Notes under the pieces: model-generated
Told to the model about the DNA's origin: nothing
Seen by the model: the letters and a program-made list of their open reading frames with translations, nothing else
Database searches by the model: none
Program-made: the position numbers and the translations under genes
Part shown: piece after piece, positions 55,754 to 64,000 of the stretch
Numbering within the stretch: the first letter of the stretch is position 1
Layout of the letters: each line of letters begins with the position of its first letter
Assembly: GCF_007859735.1 (NCBI RefSeq)
Contig: NZ_SIHI01000010.1
Coordinates: forward strand, 32,906-96,905
From: Thalassoglobus neptunius
GTDB lineage: Bacteria; Planctomycetota; Planctomycetia; Planctomycetales; Planctomycetaceae
Direction of reading: 5' to 3'
Length of the DNA stretch: 64,000 nucleotides

Positions 55754-57214
55754 ATGTCACAACCTCAAAACTTCTGCGGACGTACCCGTCGAGAGTTCCT
55801 CTGGCAGACTGGTGCAGGATTTACCGGTGCTGCAATGGCCGGAATGCTTGACCCGGAATTTTTTGCTTCGCAAACGGTCGCCGCCGATGGCGTTTCTGAG
55901 TTCAAGAATCCACTCGCTCCGAAAGAACCGCATCACGACCCCGATGCAACGGCCTGTATCTTCCTGTTCATGTATGGCGGACCAAGCCATATGGACACGT
56001 TCGACTACAAGCCCGAAATGTACGGGCGAGACAATCAGACCATCGAAGTCAAAACGTTCGGGCGGGGAGGGCACCGCAACCAGGGACGTCTGATCGAGCC
56101 TCGCTGGAAGTTCCAACAATACGGCGAATGCGGAAAACCCGTCAGCGACCTGTTTCCGAATGTTGGCCAACACGTCGACGACATCGCATTTCTTCATTCC
56201 ATGACCGCTGACAGCCCGATTCATGGTTCAGCGATGCTGATGATGAACTCCGGGAAGATCTTGAGTGGAAGTCCGTGCCTCGGATCATGGCTTAACTACG
56301 GGCTCGGCACCGAGAACAGCAACCTTCCCGGATTCGTGGTCATGCTTGATCCACGAGGCGGCCCCATCTCCGGACCCAAAAACTGGAATTCGGGATACAT
56401 GCCCGCTTCGTACCAGGCCACTGTCATGCGATCAAACGGAGAACCAATTCTCGACTTGAAACCGCCTCAAGACCTTTCGGTTTCTGCCCAACGTAAGATG
56501 CTCGATACGCTCCGGCAGTACAACGAGGAGCACCTCGAATCACGGTTCGACAACACCAACCTTTCCGCCCGCATCGCAAGCTATGAACTCGCATACAAGA
56601 TGCAAGCTCATGCTCCGGAAGCAGTCGACATCTCGGACGAGACCGAATCAACTCAGAAGATGTACGGGCTCGACAATCCCGTCTCGTCTCACTTCGGCCG
56701 ACAATGCTTGCTTGCCCGTCGGCTCGTTGAACGTGGCGTTCGTTTCATTCAGATCTATTCTGGAGGCCACCACAACGACGCGAACTGGGACGCCCATACT
56801 GATATGGAAAAGAACCACAATCTGCACGCTGCTGAAACAGACAAGCCCATCGCCGGTCTGCTCGCAGACCTGAAACAACGTGGACTTCTCGGCAAAACTC
56901 TCATCGTCTGGGGAGGCGAATTCGGACGTCAACCAACCGCCGAATACGCCAAAGGCACCGGAAGAGACCACAACTCTTACGGCTTCACAACCTGGATGGC
57001 CGGAGGCGGAATCAAGGGCGGCGTCAGCTACGGAGCAACAGACGAACTCGGAAGCGCAGCTGTCGAAGATCGACTGCACGTGAAGCACATGCACGCCACA
57101 ATCCTGCACCAAATGGGACTCGACCCCAACCGCCTCAGCTACTTCTTCAGCGGCCTCGACCAGAAACTCGTCGGAGTCGAACAAGTCCAACCGATTCACC
57201 CGATCATCGCTTAG
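55754..57214 (+). CDS. DUF1501 protein with Tat signal
   Basis: The start at 55754 gives MSQPQNFCGRTRREFLWQTG, a twin-arginine signal; a GTG at 55721 is an alternative. The 486-residue DUF1501 domain resembles the alkaline phosphatase/sulfatase superfamily (FMYGGPSHMDTFDYKP, later VWGGEFGRQPTAE and GRDHN). These proteins are very numerous in planctomycetes and are often paired with DUF1549/DUF1553 proteins; no such partner is here. Exported folded; function unknown. A strong terminator follows. Confidence 0.92.
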   Translation: MSQPQNFCGRTRREFLWQTGAGFTGAAMAGMLDPEFFASQTVAADGVSEFKNPLAPKEPHHDPDATACIFLFMYGGPSHMDTFDYKPEMYGRDNQTIEVKTFGRGGHRNQGRLIEPRWKFQQYGECGKPVSDLFPNVGQHVDDIAFLHSMTADSPIHGSAMLMMNSGKILSGSPCLGSWLNYGLGTENSNLPGFVVMLDPRGGPISGPKNWNSGYMPASYQATVMRSNGEPILDLKPPQDLSVSAQRKMLDTLRQYNEEHLESRFDNTNLSARIASYELAYKMQAHAPEAVDISDETESTQKMYGLDNPVSSHFGRQCLLARRLVERGVRFIQIYSGGHHNDANWDAHTDMEKNHNLHAAETDKPIAGLLADLKQRGLLGKTLIVWGGEFGRQPTAEYAKGTGRDHNSYGFTTWMAGGGIKGGVSYGATDELGSAAVEDRLHVKHMHATILHQMGLDPNRLSYFFSGLDQKLVGVEQVQPIHPIIA

Positions 57215-57243
57215 TTAATGACTGAATCGATCACAAGCTGTCG

Positions 57244-57279
57244 AGTCCGAGATGAGGCAAACTTATCTCGGACTTTTTT
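57244..57279 (+). terminator. Terminator after DUF1501 gene
   Basis: AGTCCGAGAT and ATCTCGGACT form a perfect 10-bp stem with an 11-base loop, followed by TTTTT. Confidence 0.88.
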
Positions 57280-57372
57280 GTGACATCAAAACCGAGCGGG
57301 AATGGACACTGTGAACGAGCGCTCATTCGACTAAACGCATCGGGATGACCGCCCTCCCGAAATTCAGTTGGC

Positions 57373-57633
57373 CTAAGTGATCAACTTGTAGACGCCGAAC
57401 GCGCTGACGGCGGCTCCGATTACGATTCGAAAGATCGAGAGAGGCTTGCCCATTTGGCCTTCGACGACTCGGCCTTTTTTGTCCCGTGTCACGCCGGACT
57501 TCAGTTCATAGACGCCCGAACCGATCAGCACGAGACCGAGGACAATCGCGCCCCCTCCGAGGACCAGGGGATTCTCTTCCAGCCATTGGTTGATTTCGTC
57601 ATTTCGATCTGCCAAGCAAACTTCAGTCCACAT
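57373..57633 (-). CDS. Small two-helix membrane protein
   Basis: The 86-residue product has two hydrophobic stretches (about 24-44 and 66-85) with a charged loop containing TRDKKGRVVEGQMGK. There is no recognised domain, though the sequence reads as a conserved small protein. It is convergent with the DUF1501 gene. Function unknown. Confidence 0.65.
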   Translation of the reverse strand: MWTEVCLADRNDEINQWLEENPLVLGGGAIVLGLVLIGSGVYELKSGVTRDKKGRVVEGQMGKPLSIFRIVIGAAVSAFGVYKLIT

Positions 57634-57964
57634 AACTCGTCCACATTCATTGCTTGACTAGTGAGTCTTACAATCGAAAGACTAAGTTCTGACGGAGGAC
57701 ATCGTCAACAGTGGACGGAGATTCGGCGTGAGGAATTTGAAATCCGCCCCGTTGCTGATTGGTCTTCAGACGAACACGGGTGTCAGCTGAGGGATCAACG
57801 CTTGAGGCTGTCGCGAATCGCACTTGCAAACAAACCTCTCTCGAAGGGACAAGTACAGGCGCGACCACAAACACAGCGAATTCGAACTTTCGCGTGTTCT
57901 CTTAGCGAGATTCAGACGATTCCGGATTAACGAGCGATCCGTTCCCCAGCGACGTCCTGACGGA
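57634..57964. other. Intergenic region downstream of mtdB-like gene
   Basis: A 331-base stretch with no supported gene; a rightward frame of 89 codons has no domain or ribosome site. The promoter of the leftward small membrane gene should lie near 57640. Confidence 0.35.
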
Positions 57965-58822
57965 TCAGGAGACGTCTCCGGAAAGTGCGTAGATTCCTTT
58001 CGAGTCAAGATCCTGATCGTTCGATGTAAAGAGGGTTTGAATGGCGGATCGGTGAGTTTTCATTTTCAGAGCTCCCACCGTCAATGCCCCGTAGCATGTC
58101 ACCCCGTTGAGATCGGTGGCTTCTGCTGAGGGATCGATGCCTTCCAGTCCGGTTGGTGGAACAGCATTCACGTCGATTGCAACTTTCAGAGTGTCGATTC
58201 CCTCCAGCTCTTCAGCTGTCAGAAAACGAACGCCAGCTGCTCCAGCGGCAATGATCAGGTTGACGCCATCGACGGCTGCAGCGATTCCTTCGTCTGAAAA
58301 CTCTGCCGGGCTGAGTTTGCTCTCCGGGGCGGAATGTCGGACTTCTGCACAAACAGATTGAGCCCGTTCCAGGCTTCGGGAAGCAACCCGCACGTTTGCT
58401 CCAAGGGTGGCCAGGATTTCTGCACAGCCACGACCGACCGGTCCGGTTCCGCCAAGGATCAGGACTTCCGACTGCTTCAGATCGAGATGACGGGCTGCAC
58501 ATCGAACCGCTGCCGCCGCTGTTGTGTTCGATCCGTTTGGATCCATCATCAATGAGACCCGCATCGGGCCGAGAAACGTTTCGAGGATTTTCTGATGGAG
58601 CCGCTGGCAGGACTCGACATGACTCCCGCCGATGAACAGGGCCGTCTGGCTGAGGTCGTCGGGTTTTCGAGTAAAGATTGCCCCGTGGACAAGGCTGACC
58701 ACATTCTCTGGTGTCACGTTGCCGTAGCTGAGAATTTCGTCAACACCTGCATCGATGGCGACAACGCGGTCGAAGGAGGAGGGCAGGGCATCGGTGTCGA
58801 GCTGGATGAGGATTTTTTTCAT
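57965..58822 (-). CDS. mtdB: Methylene-tetrahydromethanopterin dehydrogenase
   Basis: The 285-residue protein starts MKKILIQLDTDALPSSFDRVVA, matching MtdA/MtdB-type enzymes, and has a Rossmann motif (ILGGTGPVGRGCAEIL). It oxidises methylene-H4MPT with NAD(P) in the formaldehyde oxidation pathway. The fae gene lies upstream on the same strand and an fhcC-like gene lies 2.5 kb downstream. MtdB rather than MtdA is preferred because of the H4MPT context, but cofactor choice cannot be read. Confidence 0.88.
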   Translation of the reverse strand: MKKILIQLDTDALPSSFDRVVAIDAGVDEILSYGNVTPENVVSLVHGAIFTRKPDDLSQTALFIGGSHVESCQRLHQKILETFLGPMRVSLMMDPNGSNTTAAAAVRCAARHLDLKQSEVLILGGTGPVGRGCAEILATLGANVRVASRSLERAQSVCAEVRHSAPESKLSPAEFSDEGIAAAVDGVNLIIAAGAAGVRFLTAEELEGIDTLKVAIDVNAVPPTGLEGIDPSAEATDLNGVTCYGALTVGALKMKTHRSAIQTLFTSNDQDLDSKGIYALSGDVS

Positions 58823-59216
58823 ACCAAGTCCGGTGTCGGCAGCGAGTGAGGCACTCGCGACAAGTTGTGATTCTAACTGTTCGCCACGAAATCATTTCGA
58901 CGAGTGCAGGTGTCTCTCGACCGTCGATTCGCTGGAACGGCGGGCGATGACATTCGTCCTGACGACTTGTGCGAATGACCGTAAGCCAGAGATTGATGCA
59001 CTCTCAAGCAGTCTCTTTCTCAAGAACCTGGAATGCACAGGGTGATTCAATGAAGTCACCACAATCGTTGAGCGAGGCTTCATGACCAGAATTATCGAAA
59101 GAGCACCCCTGATCAAACGGTCGGGGGTGCTCAAAATTGTAATCCCCAGCCTGGCTCGACGCGACTTCAGAGTGAGTGACTCAAGAGAATCGGTGCAAAC
59201 CAAAAACGAAGAGAAA
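58823..59216. other. Intergenic region between fae and mtdB
   Basis: A 394-base gap that contains the fae terminator at 59101-59132 and must contain the mtdB promoter. No gene is seen. Confidence 0.4.
59101..59132 (-). terminator. Terminator after fae
   Basis: GAGCACCCC and GGGGTGCTC form a 9-bp stem with a 14-base loop; on the minus strand it is followed by TTTCG. The T-run is short. Confidence 0.6.
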
Positions 59217-59717
59217 CTAGCTCTTGGTGAAGAATGGGTGCGATGAAGAATCTTTCTTCGCAACCATCTCTTCAGCCGATGGCTCGTTCTTCATGGCGCG
59301 TTCAATCGAAAGCTTGGTTGCTTCGTAATTGTATTGGTAGATCTTCTGATCGTCTTCCGCTTCCCAGTGGATGAAGACGCCACAGACGATGCACAAGTTT
59401 TCTGCCTGGTCTTTGGGAATCGTGCCTTCAGCGACACAATTTGCGACGGCATCGGCAACTGCTCGCTGTGCTGGGCCGAACATCTGAACGGCTTGCTTAG
59501 CACCCTTGATGGTCACTTTCGTGATCATGACAGTTGCTGGTTTGACTGCAAGATTTGGCTCGAGCACGGCCAGCAGGTTGCTGTGTCCGGCGGATTGAGT
59601 TGACAGTGCATTTGCAAAAGCGATTCCAGCAGGACCGCTTTTGTCTCCAACGATCAGGTCGATATGAGCGACTTCGTTACCTTCGCCGACGAGGGCTTCA
59701 CCAACATGAAATGACAT
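59217..59717 (-). CDS. fae: Formaldehyde-activating enzyme
   Basis: AGGAG lies 10 bases upstream of the ATG at 59717. The 166-residue protein carries the family's active region [14 protein letters not shown] (catalytic His18) and [25 protein letters not shown]. It condenses formaldehyde with H4MPT to methylene-H4MPT, the entry step of the pathway served by mtdB and fhcC. The longer frame upstream is not family-like. The tail (about 150-166) is Ser/Lys-rich. Confidence 0.95.
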   Translation of the reverse strand: MSFHVGEALVGEGNEVAHIDLIVGDKSGPAGIAFANALSTQSAGHSNLLAVLEPNLAVKPATVMITKVTIKGAKQAVQMFGPAQRAVADAVANCVAEGTIPKDQAENLCIVCGVFIHWEAEDDQKIYQYNYEATKLSIERAMKNEPSAEEMVAKKDSSSHPFFTKS

Positions 59718-59881
59718 TGAGAGATTTCTCCTAAAAAATTTCAAATTCAACGACGATCGTTCTGCAATCGCATTTGATAACAACCACGCGTCGATGCGTC
59801 CAGTAATGGCAAGTGTAACGTGAAGCACGACGACCGGATTCAAGCGTGTTGTGGCACTGGTGTCGGCTGCTTCACATGGGT

Positions 59882-60349
59882 TCAGCGATTTGATTCGGCA
59901 TCCTTAAGATGCCACTTTGTTTTTTCCCATTCGGGATCGTGTTCCATCTCGTAATTGAACGGTCGCGGGAATTGATGTTCTTCAATGATTCCTTGAAGAA
60001 TCCCGTCCGCCGCTTCCGGATCATGAACCCGCCAGATGAGTTCTCGGGTTTCATTCCATGTCAGTCGAGCAAGGAACAGTGCGTTTGGGCGCTTTCCATC
60101 AGTCCCTTTGATCAAGGAATCAACACGATCGCAGAATGGATCGACGAGTTCGCGCTCTGACTTGGAGGGCATTCCGTTGTCGATCAAATCGGCGAATTCG
60201 ATCATCACCGACAAATGCCAGCTAAAAACGACCTTCGGTTCGAACTGGTGGAGTGCCGCATTGACGACACCGACTCCCGGCTGACCTTCTTGAGAAAAGT
60301 CGATCAGATACAAGTCTTCCTGAGGAATCGCGACGCGATACTCTTTCAT
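59882..60349 (-). CDS. DUF695-family protein
   Basis: The start at 60349 ([12 protein letters not shown]) has AAGGG 10 bases upstream; an ATG at 60358 is too close to that site. The 155-residue protein matches the DUF695 pattern, with an acidic N-terminal part and a C-terminal [11 protein letters not shown] and [15 protein letters not shown] end (here [11 protein letters not shown]). Function unknown. Confidence 0.75.
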   Translation of the reverse strand: MKEYRVAIPQEDLYLIDFSQEGQPGVGVVNAALHQFEPKVVFSWHLSVMIEFADLIDNGMPSKSERELVDPFCDRVDSLIKGTDGKRPNALFLARLTWNETRELIWRVHDPEAADGILQGIIEEHQFPRPFNYEMEHDPEWEKTKWHLKDAESNR

Positions 60350-60376
60350 TCGTCTCATTCCCTTCGAAAAACGAAA

Positions 60377-60405
60377 GAGCCACTGAGGAAATCTCCCAGT
60401 GGCTC
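60377..60405 (-). terminator. Terminator after HAD gene
   Basis: GAGCCACTG and CAGTGGCTC form a 9-bp stem with an 11-base loop. On the minus strand it is followed by TTTCGTTTTTCG. It lies just past the HAD stop and before the DUF695 start. Confidence 0.75.
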
Positions 60406-60427
60406 AACGTCCGCTCAATTCTTCGGC

Positions 60428-61381
60428 TTACTTCCAGGGAGGCTGTTCTGGAAGATACTTGTCGAATTCTGCAATGACCTTCTTCTGATAGTCACCGGCG
60501 TATGTTCCTGCGAAGAATCGGTCGCAAGCTTCGTCGAGGAAGCGTGCCCAGCTCTCTTCTTCGTGTCCCGGATTGATCGGATAGAACAACGCACCGACAG
60601 CCAATGCGGCGTTCTTATCACCGGGAGCATCCCCAATCATGAGCATTTTCTCAGGTTCGTATCCCATCTGCTGGCACGCGGAGAGTGACTCTTTCTTACT
60701 CCCGGCTTCCTGCCCGCAAATCGATTTGACGAACTGATCGATCTCGTGTTCAGTCCATTCGTTTTGCAAAGCTTCATTCGGAGTCGCCGAACAGACAATC
60801 AGGTCGGCCTGTTCCTTCATTTTCTGAAGCGCTTCACGAACCCCCGGAAACGGAGGAACACCGTGAACGATCTCTTTGACGGTTTCGTCGACCGCTTTCG
60901 ACCAGGCGTATGCTTGTTTCAGATCCGGATCGCCAGTCTTTTCCGATTCAGGACCGATCGTTTTTGTGCCGAGTTTGGTCTCGCGCTCCACCCAGTCGCG
61001 CACTCCCTGGAGTTTGGGAAGTGTGACGTTCCGGCGTTTGACCTCATCTCGCTCTTCCAGCAAATCCAGTGCGAGAAGATAAGCGGGAAAGCGGTTCGCT
61101 CCACGTGTTTTCGAATAGAGATTCGTAAACTCGGCAGCTTCGCGAGCGTACTTCGAAATGGGCTGCAACCCGAAGTAGTTGATAAAATTCGGAATAAAGC
61201 ACTCTTTATGCTTAATTTCCATCGAGTCAAAAGCGCAGCCATCTGAATCGATTCCGATCAGAAAGTCGGTCTCCTTGCGAAAATTGGCGAGTCCAAGTTC
61301 TGACACTGTCAGTGCTCCAGTTGTTTGAATAGACGACGTTTCCAACTGCGGGACGCTCAGCTGCAATTGGAGTGGAGCCAT
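60428..61381 (-). CDS. HAD-superfamily hydrolase
   Basis: The 317-residue protein has the HAD nucleophile motif I in GIDSDGCAFDS (near residue 44), motif II in CSATPNEAL, and motif III/IV in MLMIGDAPGDKNAA. The N-terminal 35 residues are atypical, and the start may be a later codon. It is a phosphatase or phosphotransferase; the substrate is unknown. Confidence 0.78.
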   Translation of the reverse strand: MAPLQLQLSVPQLETSSIQTTGALTVSELGLANFRKETDFLIGIDSDGCAFDSMEIKHKECFIPNFINYFGLQPISKYAREAAEFTNLYSKTRGANRFPAYLLALDLLEERDEVKRRNVTLPKLQGVRDWVERETKLGTKTIGPESEKTGDPDLKQAYAWSKAVDETVKEIVHGVPPFPGVREALQKMKEQADLIVCSATPNEALQNEWTEHEIDQFVKSICGQEAGSKKESLSACQQMGYEPEKMLMIGDAPGDKNAALAVGALFYPINPGHEEESWARFLDEACDRFFAGTYAGDYQKKVIAEFDKYLPEQPPWK

Positions 61382-61577
61382 AGGTTAGAAGATGCCATCG
61401 GCCGTTCCAAGCGAGCAGCCACTTTCGTTGTTCCATCACTTCGGAATCGGCCTCGAGAAGATTCGGCATTGGAACTCCGGGAGTCCTTGAATAGTATTCC
61501 GGCCCCGGACGAGACGCGCCGTACCCGGTTATGACAAGACGACGCACTTATGGACTCAAAACCGTAGGAGCGTTGTC

Positions 61578-61970
61578 ATGAAATCCTGGATCATTCTCTT
61601 CGTCGCTGGTCTTCTTGAAACCGGTTGGGCTGTCGGACTGAAATACACCGACGGTTTTACTCATTTCTGGGCTTCAATCTGGACCATTATCGCCCTCGTT
61701 GCGAGCATGGTTCTGTTGTCGGTCGCAGTTCGTGATCTTCCAATCGGAACTGCCTATCCAGTATGGGTCGGGATTGGGGCGGTTGGCTCAGCCCTCTTCG
61801 GCATGGTCGTTCTCAATGAATCGACTTCACCAGCGAGACTCTTCTTTCTGCTTCTGCTCGTCGCTGCGATCATTGGTCTGAAAGCGACTTCCCATACGCC
61901 ATCGAGCGAAAGTCAGAACGTCAGTGAGAACGCTGCTCAGGTAGCCCAGCCGAAGTCTATTGAAAGATGA
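61578..61970 (+). CDS. Small multidrug resistance/Gdx-type exporter (SugE-like)
   Basis: The 130-residue protein has four helices and the SMR hallmark Glu14 in [13 protein letters not shown], with GLKYTDGF typical of the SugE/Gdx (guanidinium exporter) branch. The C-terminal 25 residues are a polar tail. It lies alone; no guanidine riboswitch could be made out upstream. Confidence 0.85.
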   Translation: MKSWIILFVAGLLETGWAVGLKYTDGFTHFWASIWTIIALVASMVLLSVAVRDLPIGTAYPVWVGIGAVGSALFGMVVLNESTSPARLFFLLLLVAAIIGLKATSHTPSSESQNVSENAAQVAQPKSIER

Positions 61971-62131
61971 AGATTCCGTTCAGGGATTCTTAATCATCCT
62001 CTCCAGCTGACGCATCACAATACATCAACTGCGGCTCATGGGTTGCGAGTGTGCTTTTGCCCCGGTAGTTTGACTGCTCCGTTGGACAGAGATTCAACCT
62101 GAATTCGTCAACACTCCGGCAGGCTAGCGAC

Positions 62132-63391
62132 ATGGCACTTTTTGAGCGAAAGCGTTTCGTCTGGAATGAACCCTGGTTTTTTCAGCAACGGATTCGCGCG
62201 ACCAGTTCCTGGATTAATCTCGCGCTCATTCTGGGTGCAGCTGCCGCAGTCGTAGGACTCGTGTTCTTTTTCGCAGCCCCGGCTGGTCAGCCTAAGAACT
62301 GGTTTGAAATTATTGGGATGAGTATTGGTTTTGCAGCTGCCATCTGGTGGTTGCTCGATGGTGTGGAAACTCGTCGACAGGCTGTATTGTTCGAAGATTC
62401 ACTCGTCGTGGGTGGCGACATGGGAAAATACTCCCACCCCACGACATACAAATTGTCTGAGGTTTCCGGTTTTGCGATCGTTCTTCCAGAAGAGTCCAAA
62501 TGGCCAGAACCAGCTCTCTTCTTTCACTACGACGGAGAAGAGCAGGCCATCGGGATCGACTCCAAAGCTGGACTCACCCGCGTCGCGCAAGCGATTCACG
62601 ACAGCGGCAAACCGATTCGTCTCGACGGCTGGGAACCGGATCAGGATCAAGAGTTCAAGAAAGCCTTTCAGTGGAACAGTGAATCCTCCGACTCTTCAAG
62701 CCGGGCGACATTCGAACAGCTCCCGGACGGAACACCGGGACTGATGAATGCCGGCGGAATGCTCAAAGCGATTTTTCATCAATGCTGGGCATTGGGCTTA
62801 TGGCTGATTTTCACCGGGTATCTTGGGTACTACGGTTACCAGAACTGGAACAACCTCGGTGTCGTGCGATTCGCTTTGCTGATCATGACGTCGATCGGAG
62901 GGCTTTACGTCGCTGGCACCTACACCGATCGCATCGCAACTGCGGCAGCTTCCTTCGATCTCATGCACATGGCACTTGAGCAGATACGGAAACGAACAGG
63001 CGTTCGCCTTGACCTCGATTCTGATGACTTAATTCCCGTTGAGATTCTGGAACCTGACCAGATCGCGAAGACAATTCAAGTGATTCACGAAATGGGATAT
63101 TTCCAGGTGGACAGCGAGTCCAAAGAACTTCTTTTCGAAGGGAAGAAGCAGCGATGGACCATTCCTGCAGGGGCGATTAAGTCTCTGGAACTTGAAGAAG
63201 TTCAAACCGGAACACCGGGTCAATCCGCGATGGGAGCGTTGAACTACTTCGTGATGATCACGTTGATGGAGGAAGAGGAAAAAGTGTTCGCGATTCGCCA
63301 CGGCCAGCGCGACTACGGAGAATTCAACGACGTAAAACGCGCCGCCGGAGCGATCGAGATTTATGAAGCGATTGAAGAGATTCTCTCATAG
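62132..63391 (+). CDS. Membrane protein of unknown function
   Basis: A 419-residue protein with two N-terminal helices (about 28-49 and 58-76), a soluble middle part, two more helices around 210-262 and a soluble C-terminal part of about 150 residues (GKKQRWTIPAGAIKSLELEE) that looks like a PH-like beta-domain. I do not recognise the family. It is 160 bases after the SMR gene, with no terminator between. Confidence 0.7.
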   Translation: MALFERKRFVWNEPWFFQQRIRATSSWINLALILGAAAAVVGLVFFFAAPAGQPKNWFEIIGMSIGFAAAIWWLLDGVETRRQAVLFEDSLVVGGDMGKYSHPTTYKLSEVSGFAIVLPEESKWPEPALFFHYDGEEQAIGIDSKAGLTRVAQAIHDSGKPIRLDGWEPDQDQEFKKAFQWNSESSDSSSRATFEQLPDGTPGLMNAGGMLKAIFHQCWALGLWLIFTGYLGYYGYQNWNNLGVVRFALLIMTSIGGLYVAGTYTDRIATAAASFDLMHMALEQIRKRTGVRLDLDSDDLIPVEILEPDQIAKTIQVIHEMGYFQVDSESKELLFEGKKQRWTIPAGAIKSLELEEVQTGTPGQSAMGALNYFVMITLMEEEEKVFAIRHGQRDYGEFNDVKRAAGAIEIYEAIEEILS

Positions 63392-63431
63392 CAGCTGCCA
63401 AAGACGGCAGCAGTCCAGGCATCAGGAAACG

Positions 63432-63470
63432 AAAAACTCCAGCAGGCGGAAGACAATCGCCAACTGGAGT
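63432..63470 (-). terminator. Terminator of the truncated PEP-CTERM gene
   Basis: ACTCCAG and CTGGAGT pair at the base and GGCG with CGCC at the tip. On the minus strand the stem is followed by TTTTTCG. Confidence 0.8.
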
Positions 63471-63531
63471 CAATGATTCACGAAACTGCTCACCGGAATG
63501 CGGGACTTTGCTTTCAAGTCCTCGGTCCACT

Positions 63532-63849
63532 TCAACGAGATCGTGAGCGTCGACGAAGCAGTCCTACACCACACACGCCTGACAGCATCAGAAAAGCCGA
63601 AGCTGGCTCCGGGACGACTGCGGCCCCGTTGACGCGGAAACCGGAATCGGAACCCGAGTCCGCCACGAATGATGTATTACCCCTAAACCCGGTTCCATCT
63701 GAATATGCAGTCCCTGCCCCTGATGTCCAGAGATACCAGTCCGGAGACGTTCCTGTTGTGCTGGTCAGCAGGATCGCGTATTCCGTGTTTGCCATCAATT
63801 CGACCATCGATGAAGAAAAGTCAACCGGAACCAGAGCTGTTGAAAAGTT
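63532..63849 (-). pseudogene. PEP-CTERM gene fragment cut by an insertion sequence
   Basis: About 105 codons read leftward from near 63849 into a standard PEP-CTERM tail: VPEPASAFLML, a helix (SGVCGVGLL) and RRRSRSR, ending with a stop at 63532-63534. Upstream of about 63850 the frame runs into sequence that belongs to a rightward transposase-like gene, and no signal peptide appears. The 5' part of the gene may lie beyond the window on the far side of the insertion, or may be lost. Confidence 0.7.
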
Positions 63850-64000
63850 GCATTGTTGAAAACATCTCTGGAATCTGAGATGAGAATGCGCTAAAATCTG
63901 GTGATGAGTGATTCCCCACGAACGAATGTGTTGTTGGAAGTGGCAAAGCTGTCGCTTCGGATTGGACGCAAGTATGTCGAGCCGTATTCGCATGCGAAGA
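63850..64000. mobile_element. Left end of a probable insertion sequence (partial)
   Basis: The PEP-CTERM reading frame is broken near 63850 and a transposase-like gene starts 54 bases on. Nested inverted repeats (GCATT/AATGC with CATCTC/GAGATG inside, 63850-63889) lie in the leader. The right end and target-site duplication are out of view, so the exact end is approximate. Confidence 0.5.
63904..64000 (+). CDS. Transposase N-terminus (partial)
   Basis: The first 32 codons, starting MSDSPRTNVLLEV and reaching YVEPYSHAK at the window edge, resemble the start of insertion-sequence DDE transposases that carry a YSHPK-type segment near the N-terminus. There is no good ribosome site. The short length keeps the call tentative; it could be another gene. 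Confidence 0.5.
   Translation, partial: MSDSPRTNVLLEVAKLSLRIGRKYVEPYSHAK

Noticed and set aside
61382..61577. Possible guanidine riboswitch upstream of the SugE-like gene
   Set aside because: The leader has several GC-rich hairpins and ACGA words but I could not match the conserved core of any of the known guanidine classes.

Overview
The window looks like part of a planctomycete chromosome (order Planctomycetales). The support is the combination of a DUF1559 prepilin-type protein, a DUF1501 Tat protein, PEP-CTERM proteins, secreted sulfatases, an ASPIC/UnbV (CRTAC1-like) protein, a multihaem cytochrome/TPR lipoprotein, PQQ-type propeller proteins, and tetrahydromethanopterin (H4MPT) C1 genes, which are typical of planctomycetes among bacteria. 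Species cannot be read from the sequence.

Region 1 (1 to about 8452) is the right part of an integrated genetic element. It ends at the 3' end of an intact tRNA-Lys(CTT) gene (8452-8524, minus strand), with a tyrosine recombinase and a small helix-turn-helix gene just inside that end. The left end lies outside the window. Inside are the tail of an unidentified gene, a rightward block of translationally coupled genes (a 917-aa repeat protein like phage fibre proteins, a 501-aa partner, a Cys-rich GT-A-like glycosyltransferase), a leftward coupled pair (PEP-CTERM protein plus a two-helix membrane peptide), and a 59-aa ribbon-helix-helix-like gene behind two direct repeats. The DNA here prefers CTC/GAG on both strands, unlike the GAA-rich host genes. 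No capsid, portal or terminase gene is visible, so prophage is likely but not proven.

Region 2 (8.5-16.6 kb) is host DNA: a TPR membrane protein, a small lipoprotein with a DUF1559 protein and a strong terminator, then an FG-GAP/UnbV lipoprotein next to a seven-haem cytochrome/TPR lipoprotein. Region 3 (16.7-26.2 kb) is a rightward series: a giant methyltransferase-like/PQQ-propeller/LamG protein, an unknown Cys-rich exported protein, and a molybdate/tungstate-type ABC system with a duplicated binding protein, whose ATPase gene overlaps a MoaD/ThiS-like gene that is followed by a MoeB/ThiF-like gene.

Region 4 (26.4-43.1 kb) holds argG, an SGNH hydrolase, a TTG-initiated 2-hydroxyacid dehydrogenase, iron storage (bfd and bfr, convergent, with a Fur-like palindrome before bfd), a sigma-54 activator, an LptB-like ATPase, a Crp/Fnr regulator, a zinc-finger membrane protein, a sulfatase, glnS, an Hsp20 and a small membrane protein. 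Region 5 (43.5-54.3 kb) has an AI-2E-type permease with a long acidic insert, an RND efflux adaptor and pump with a K+-channel-like gene, a PIG-L deacetylase, a second sulfatase and a tandem GNAT protein.

Region 6 (54.6-64 kb) has three H4MPT-pathway genes (fhcC-like, mtdB-like, fae) spread among unrelated genes, a DUF1501 protein, DUF695, HAD and SMR-family genes and a membrane protein. The right edge is a PEP-CTERM gene that appears cut by an insertion sequence whose transposase gene starts at 63904 and runs off the window. Several gene ends carry clear hairpin terminators. No rRNA or CRISPR array was seen.
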